Source: Metaphire vulgaris (taxonomy: Eukaryota > Annelida > Clitellata > Crassiclitellata > Megascolecidae). From it: DNA of 64,000 nucleotides. Location: positions 9,963,745-10,027,744 of the forward strand of contig CM030868.1 in assembly GCA_018105865.1 (NCBI GenBank). The letters run 5' to 3'. The notes beneath the pieces are model-generated. The model searched no databases, was not told the origin of the DNA, and saw only the letters and a program-made list of their open reading frames with translations. A program made the position numbers and the translations under genes. Numbering within the stretch: the stretch's first letter is position 1; each line of letters begins with the position of its first letter. Of this stretch, positions 60,701 through 64,000 are shown in pieces.

Positions 60701-62090
60701 TGGTTCTTCACCTTTAACTGGTTCTTCGCCTTTAACTGGTTCTTCACCTTTGACTGGTTCTTCACCTTTGACTGGTTCTTCACCTTTAACTGGTTCTTCA
60801 CCTTTAACTGGTTCTTCGCCTTTGACTGGTTCTTCACCTTTAACTGGTTCTTCATCTTTAGCTGGTTCTTCACCTTTAACTAGTTGTTCACCTTTGACTG
60901 GTTCTTCACCTTTAACTGGTTCTTTGAACTGGTTCTTCACCTTTGACTGGTTCTTCACCTTTGACTGGTTCTTCACCTTTAACTGGTTCTTCACCTTTAA
61001 CTGGTTCTTCATCTTTAACTGGTTCTTCATCTTTAACTGGTTCTTCATCTTTAACTGGTTCTTCATCTTTAACTGGTTCTTCATCTTTAACTGGTTCTTC
61101 ATCTTTCTGTGTTTCATTGCTGCATTGGCTGTCTCCAAATGCTCTTAATACTGCGTGCTTTCTATCACTTGTAACATCTGTTTGAAAAGCATACATAAAG
61201 CTATATATATACAGCAAGATACCTGCTATATAATATATAAAGCAAGACGTTCTCAATTTGTCATCATCTGTCGCACTGAATAATACGAGGTCCTCTTTTT
61301 CATCATCTTCATTAAGAGAACTTGCCTTCGCTACATCGTCTCTCACACCAAGCTTTTCATCATCAGTGATGTAGACTTTTTCATCATCAGTGTAGTTTTC
61401 CTCTGACAAAGTGTCATTACCAGTGTGCTCCTTTTCACAAAGAGCCATCTCTTCCACATAACAGTCTCCAATTGCAACATTTTTTCTTGTCTTGCTTTCA
61501 TCATTTCCAGAAATTTCTCTACCTTGCAAATCTTCTAAATTGCAAGACAGCTCCACGTCATTGCTAATTTCACAGATACTGAACTGCTTCTCACAAGAGA
61601 TATTGTATCCCTTGATTGAAGCATTCTGTCTGCTGATTGGCTCACTCATCATCACAGAATCTTCTTCATGAGATCGATGCAATTTCATCTCACTACCTGA
61701 ACAAATTCTAGAACCAAGGCAGTCACCAACAACTTCAGGACTCTCAAATGCACAGCTATCACTGAAATCCTCCAAAAGAACTTGTTTGTACTTATTGATA
61801 ATTAATTTTGCCATTTTAGCAAATTCATTTGTGCTTATATTGGCACATCCACCATGTGGAATCTCAAACATTTCACCACAGTGGGGACATGGAGCATAAT
61901 TGTCTTTCTGGTTCTCTCTGCAATAATTCTGAAGACAATCGTCACAGAAGCTGTCTCGACAAGGAAGGATCTTAACAGACTTCTCTGACCAATCACAACA
62001 CAGTTTACATTTAAAGAGATCGCAAATTTTGTCTATGTCCAGATAATTGAGTATCGAATGCTGCAAGACAGAGATTGATGAATTTTCCAT
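52370..62090 (-). CDS. RING-finger protein with hexapeptide repeat array, whole gene (4 exons)
   Basis: I do not recognise a named orthologue. In order: RING finger (residues about 20-80), a Ser/Asp/Glu-rich region of about 230 residues with a possible hydrophobic segment, about 60 tandem VKGEEP/VKDEEP units, a Ser-rich exon, a basic exon and a long acidic, disordered last exon. A RING finger usually makes the protein a ubiquitin E3 ligase. Exons are 62090-59920, 59502-59363, 56583-56494 and 53785-52370 with GT-AG introns. They sum to 3817 nt; with the five bases that one repeat unit lacks this becomes 3822 or 1274 codons, a whole number. As assembled, the RING frame stops at 60912. Confidence 0.82.
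54130..54240 (-). mobile_element. 5S-rRNA-derived sequence (pseudogene or SINE3 head)
   Basis: On the minus strand GACACCGAAGTTAGGCACGC and TACTTGGATGGGTGACTG match the central 5S rRNA (internal promoter A box and intermediate element), and the total length of about 111 bases agrees with 5S. It has many differences from functional 5S and lies in intron 3 of the RING gene. A longer 5S-headed SINE may continue to about 53935. Confidence 0.8.
54241..56176. other. RING gene intron 3, remainder
   Basis: Contains a (TTA)n run (54665-54713) and a degraded SINE at 55820-55960 (GGATTCAACTCCCG, GTTGACTCAGCCTTACTTGC resemble a B box and body of a tRNA-SINE). Nothing else recognised. Confidence 0.5.
56177..56248. 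mobile_element. piggyBac-like hairpin MITE, copy 2, 72 bp
   Basis: TTAA then CCCCTTAACTGGG, and AATTAAGGGG then TTAA. Similar in length and inside (AAAATGGACGGATATATCCG region) to copy 1 at 11082, inverted. A diverged half copy seems present at 26083-26120 (GGACGGATATATCCGG). Confidence 0.75.
56494..56583 (-). CDS. RING gene exon 3 (basic)
   Basis: Exactly 30 codons in phase 0: GNSNGDGGEDNDKRDRTR then YFSSKQKNKQKQ. Acceptor TTTATAG and donor CAG|GTACTT. Together with KVKTK of the next exon it makes a basic cluster that could be a nuclear localisation signal. Confidence 0.78.
56783..57387. mobile_element. hAT-type MITE, 605 bp
   Basis: The ends CAGGGCTACTCAAATCG and, inverted, CAGGGCTACTCAAGAGG match. 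The flanks CAACAGAC and TGATAGAC agree in only 5 of 8 bases, so it may be old. Confidence 0.7.
57515..59265 (+). mobile_element. Decayed CR1/L2-like LINE with (TATG)n tail
   Basis: Across broken frames: NPLDPIPTSILKELLDF, NYRPISNLSFISKIIEKIVA, HLSQHELFPQLQSAY, ATDCIDHQILIARLERRFGI, then the 3' end GACAGCGCTTTGGTGTCTGG and TATG repeats (59239-59268). Stops and frameshifts are frequent, so it is inactive. It lies in intron 2 of the RING gene. Confidence 0.88.
59363..59502 (-). CDS. RING gene exon 2 (Ser-rich)
   Basis: Acceptor TTTACAAG, then GVPLTVLGNGNQIGNSES and NVSSGSEYSSSNSVLASGS; donor CCA|GTAAGT. It starts in phase 1 and completes a Gly codon with exon 1. Confidence 0.82.
59920..62090 (-). 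CDS. RING gene exon 1: RING finger and hexapeptide array
   Basis: The ATG at 62090 stands right after a splice acceptor (TTTCAG|A), so a noncoding exon probably precedes it. The RING is CKLC..LPCRDSFCDDC..CPHC: the usual His ligand is Asp. EIPHGGCANISTNEFAKM after it resembles TRIM-type proteins, but no B-box is found. The repeat array runs from about 61105 to 59985. A 13-bp unit at 60918-60930 shifts the frame; after it, EEPVSGDKIENEISSTLF and the donor TTCAG|GTAATG fit the downstream exon phase. Confidence 0.85.
59985..61105. repeat. 18-bp minisatellite inside the RING gene exon 1
   Basis: About 62 copies of a unit whose plus strand is GGTTCTTCACCTTTAACT with A/G and C/T variants, coding on the minus strand for VKGEEP or VKDEEP. 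Rare variants give LVKD, FKGE, VKYE and AKDE. One unit (60918-60930) has 13 bases. Two of the three frames on each strand stay open through the array, so several long open frames there are mere shadows. Confidence 0.95.
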
Positions 62091-62285
62091 TCTGAAATCA
62101 TACATTAACATAACCATTACCGGTATATTATTCTGGAGTAGATAACATAACATCACGCTATCAAAGTAAATACATATACCAATACATATGACAGTGCCAC
62201 ACAGTTTCTCCTTCAGACCCACTACCAGAAATGATATGTTGAATCTTCCCCCTTTCTACAAGTGCCTTGTTCTTCATGGATGCAG

Positions 62286-62307
62286 TGTGTGTGTGTGTGT
62301 GTGTGTG
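62286..62307. repeat. (TG)n microsatellite
   Basis: A pure GT run near the upstream side of the RING gene. Confidence 0.9.
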
Positions 62308-62309
62308 CT

Positions 62310-62990
62310 GTTTAGCAAAAATCGACATACAATCTGTACCTTAGAATCATTCGCTTATTATGCAGATGTTTCAGTTAGACAAGATCAGACATCCCAGTGA
62401 GTAGGCCATTTTTTCCAAATCTGTATTTGAATAGATAGTTCTGGAAATTTTCAAAGGCAATTAAGGCATGCTTTAAAAATGCAGAAAAGCAGAATGAACA
62501 AGTACAACTGAGTGATACCGTGATGTGAATTTTTTAACAAATTCCAAAATACGGTTCCTGTGACAGAGAAAGACAAGGTGCCAGTTATTGGTAAGGGTTT
62601 GAGTGACCTCAAAACAGACCAGCCAAAGACAGAGTGAACTGCCAATATGAATGTGGATGAGCTTTGCCCAAAGACAGCTGTGTTGACCATATAACAGAGT
62701 TCTTTAAATCAAAAGACAGGCAATTGAATGAATTTGTGCTTAATATGGGACAAGTACATTGGACTATGGGCACTGGTACTAGGTGACTTTATTTTGTGAC
62801 ACATGATAAAACTCTTGTCAGTGAATTTTAAATTTGTTGAAATTTCACAAATTTGCATTGGTGATCAGGGCTGGTCCGACAAATTTTTTAGAGTAAGCAA
62901 AATGTAATGTTGCCGCCCCCATAAACAATGAAATGTACGATTATACGAACAAACTATAACTCGGTTATTATCGCTGTAATACTATTCTCA
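62310..62990. other. Upstream of the RING gene, no recognised feature
   Basis: Possibly contains the noncoding first exon and promoter on the minus strand; I could not locate them. CAGGGCTGGTCCGAC at 62867 resembles a hAT end without a partner. Confidence 0.4.
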
Positions 62991-63001
62991 TCATCATCTC
63001 A

Positions 63002-63856
63002 TCAGTGTTTCTGTCTCTCGACAGGTCCAGGTATCCAGTTTCTCCACTCCGATCGATTGCTTGCTTCTTCTTTGAGTTCCTGATATCCTTTATTCATCAT
63101 CCACTCCAACATCATCTTTCTCGGTCTACCTCTCACTCTCTTTCCCTCCATTTTTCCTTCGATTATTGTTCTTAGTAGAGAGTCATGCCGGAGGACATGT
63201 CCCATCCAATTTCTCTGCCTTTTCCGGATTGTATCTATCAGGCTTCTTTCTTCCTCTATCTCCTTCATGACTTCCTCGTTTGTTTTATGCTCTGTATATT
63301 TTACTTTTAGCATTTTCCTCCAAATCCACATTTCAAAAGCCTCTAATCGTTTTATATCTTCCTTTCTCATTGTCCACGTCTCCGCCCCATACAACGCCAC
63401 ACTCCAAATCAATGTTTTTACCAATCTCTTTTTTAGGTTTAGTTTTAGTTTACTTTGCATCAGCTCCTTTCTCTTGTAAAAAGCTTCCTTTGCTATTGCT
63501 ATACGTCTTCTTATCTCTTTATTGCATCTGGCATCAGTTGTTATCAGACTTCCTAGATAGCTAAATTCCTTCACTTGCTCTATGATCTGTCCGTAAACCT
63601 TTATGTCTACTCTCATTCCTTCTTTTTTACTTATTACCATAACTTTAGTCTTTTTTGTATTGATTCTCATTCCATACTTTTCTGACACTTGTATCAGTTT
63701 ATCCATTACTTCCTGAAGCCCTTTTTGATTGCTTGCTAGCATGGCCTGATCGTCTGCGAAGCGCAGCGCCTTTAGTAGTACTCCTCCGACTTTTACTCCC
63801 TTATCTGTATTCTCCATCGCCTCTTGTACTAATTCTTCGATGTATATGTTAAACAA
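63002..63856 (-). mobile_element. RTE-type LINE reverse transcriptase, C-terminal part
   Basis: 284 codons without interruption. LKALRFADDQAMLASNQKGL has the catalytic ADD, MRINTKKTKVMVISKKEGMR and FSYLGSLITTDARCNKEIRR follow, then SVALYGAETWTMRKEDIKRL and RGRPRKMMLEWMMNKGY. The N-terminal endonuclease is missing, so this is a 5'-truncated but young copy. Its 3' end is near 62990. Confidence 0.93.
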
Positions 63857-63883
63857 CAGCGGGATACTATTAAGACACTAGAA

Positions 63884-64000
63884 CAGGAATATTCAAATGG
63901 TGGCCTGCGGGCCAGATTCGGCCCGCCAAGGAGTGTTAAAATGGCCGCAAAGATAGTGAAACTATATACTGAAACTATAAATCTTTCCAATACTAACAAA
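63884..64000. mobile_element. hAT-type element, left end, cut by the window
   Basis: CAGGAATATTCAAATGGTGG and CGGGCCAGATTCGGCCCGCC are the CG-rich left end of a hAT MITE. The right end is outside. Confidence 0.6.

Noticed and set aside
60376..60873. Minus-strand frame of KNQLKMKNQ repeats
   Set aside because: Another frame of the same array. The EEPVK frame joins the RING exon and exon 2; this one joins nothing.
59847..61148. Long plus-strand frame of SSLTGSSPLTG repeats
   Set aside because: It is a shadow of the 18-bp array on the opposite strand. It has no domain and no splice context, and the minus strand carries the RING finger and in-phase exons.

Overview
The window is animal (metazoan), AT-rich, intron-bearing genomic DNA and most likely comes from an invertebrate. 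The evidence is GT-AG introns in two multi-exon protein genes, LINE remnants of the CR1/L2 and RTE types, a tRNA-derived SINE, a 5S-rRNA-derived sequence, and many small hAT-type elements with 8-bp target duplications. I cannot name the phylum from sequence alone.

Layout. 1-3340 is the 3' part of a Ty3/Gypsy LTR retrotransposon (end of protease, reverse transcriptase, RNase H, integrase, purine tract, 3' LTR). 3341-17075 is intergenic and filled with MITEs and LINE tails. 17087-43681 (+) is a MICAL-family gene with 18 recognisable coding exons: an FAD mono-oxygenase, a calponin-homology domain, a LIM zinc finger (second half not found) and a long acidic C-terminal exon. The spliced length is about 5.8 kb, or about 1940 residues. 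Its introns carry many transposon copies. 43682-52369 holds the MICAL 3' UTR and then repeats (SINE, MITEs, a decayed LINE). 52370-62090 (-) is a four-exon gene for a RING-finger protein that I cannot assign to a named family. Its first exon carries about 60 tandem copies of an 18-bp unit coding for VKGEEP/VKDEEP. 62870-64000 holds an RTE-type LINE end and the start of a hAT element. The two protein genes are convergent (tail to tail), and nothing links them functionally.

Small indels break several reading frames: the Gypsy pol (two places), MICAL exons 6 and 7, the MICAL last exon (in an A6 run) and the RING-protein repeat (one 13-bp unit instead of 18). Two of them fall in A-runs and most of the surrounding coding sequence is clean, so assembly error is a serious alternative to real decay. 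The exon phases show which frame was the original one in each gene.

The most distinctive items are the RING protein with its PEVK-like hexapeptide array, the RING His-to-Asp substitution, a dense set of hAT MITEs with clear target duplications (one with a Harbinger-like MITE inserted in its duplication), a 75-bp hAT miniature related to a large foldback, and an inverted duplication flanking MICAL exon 6.
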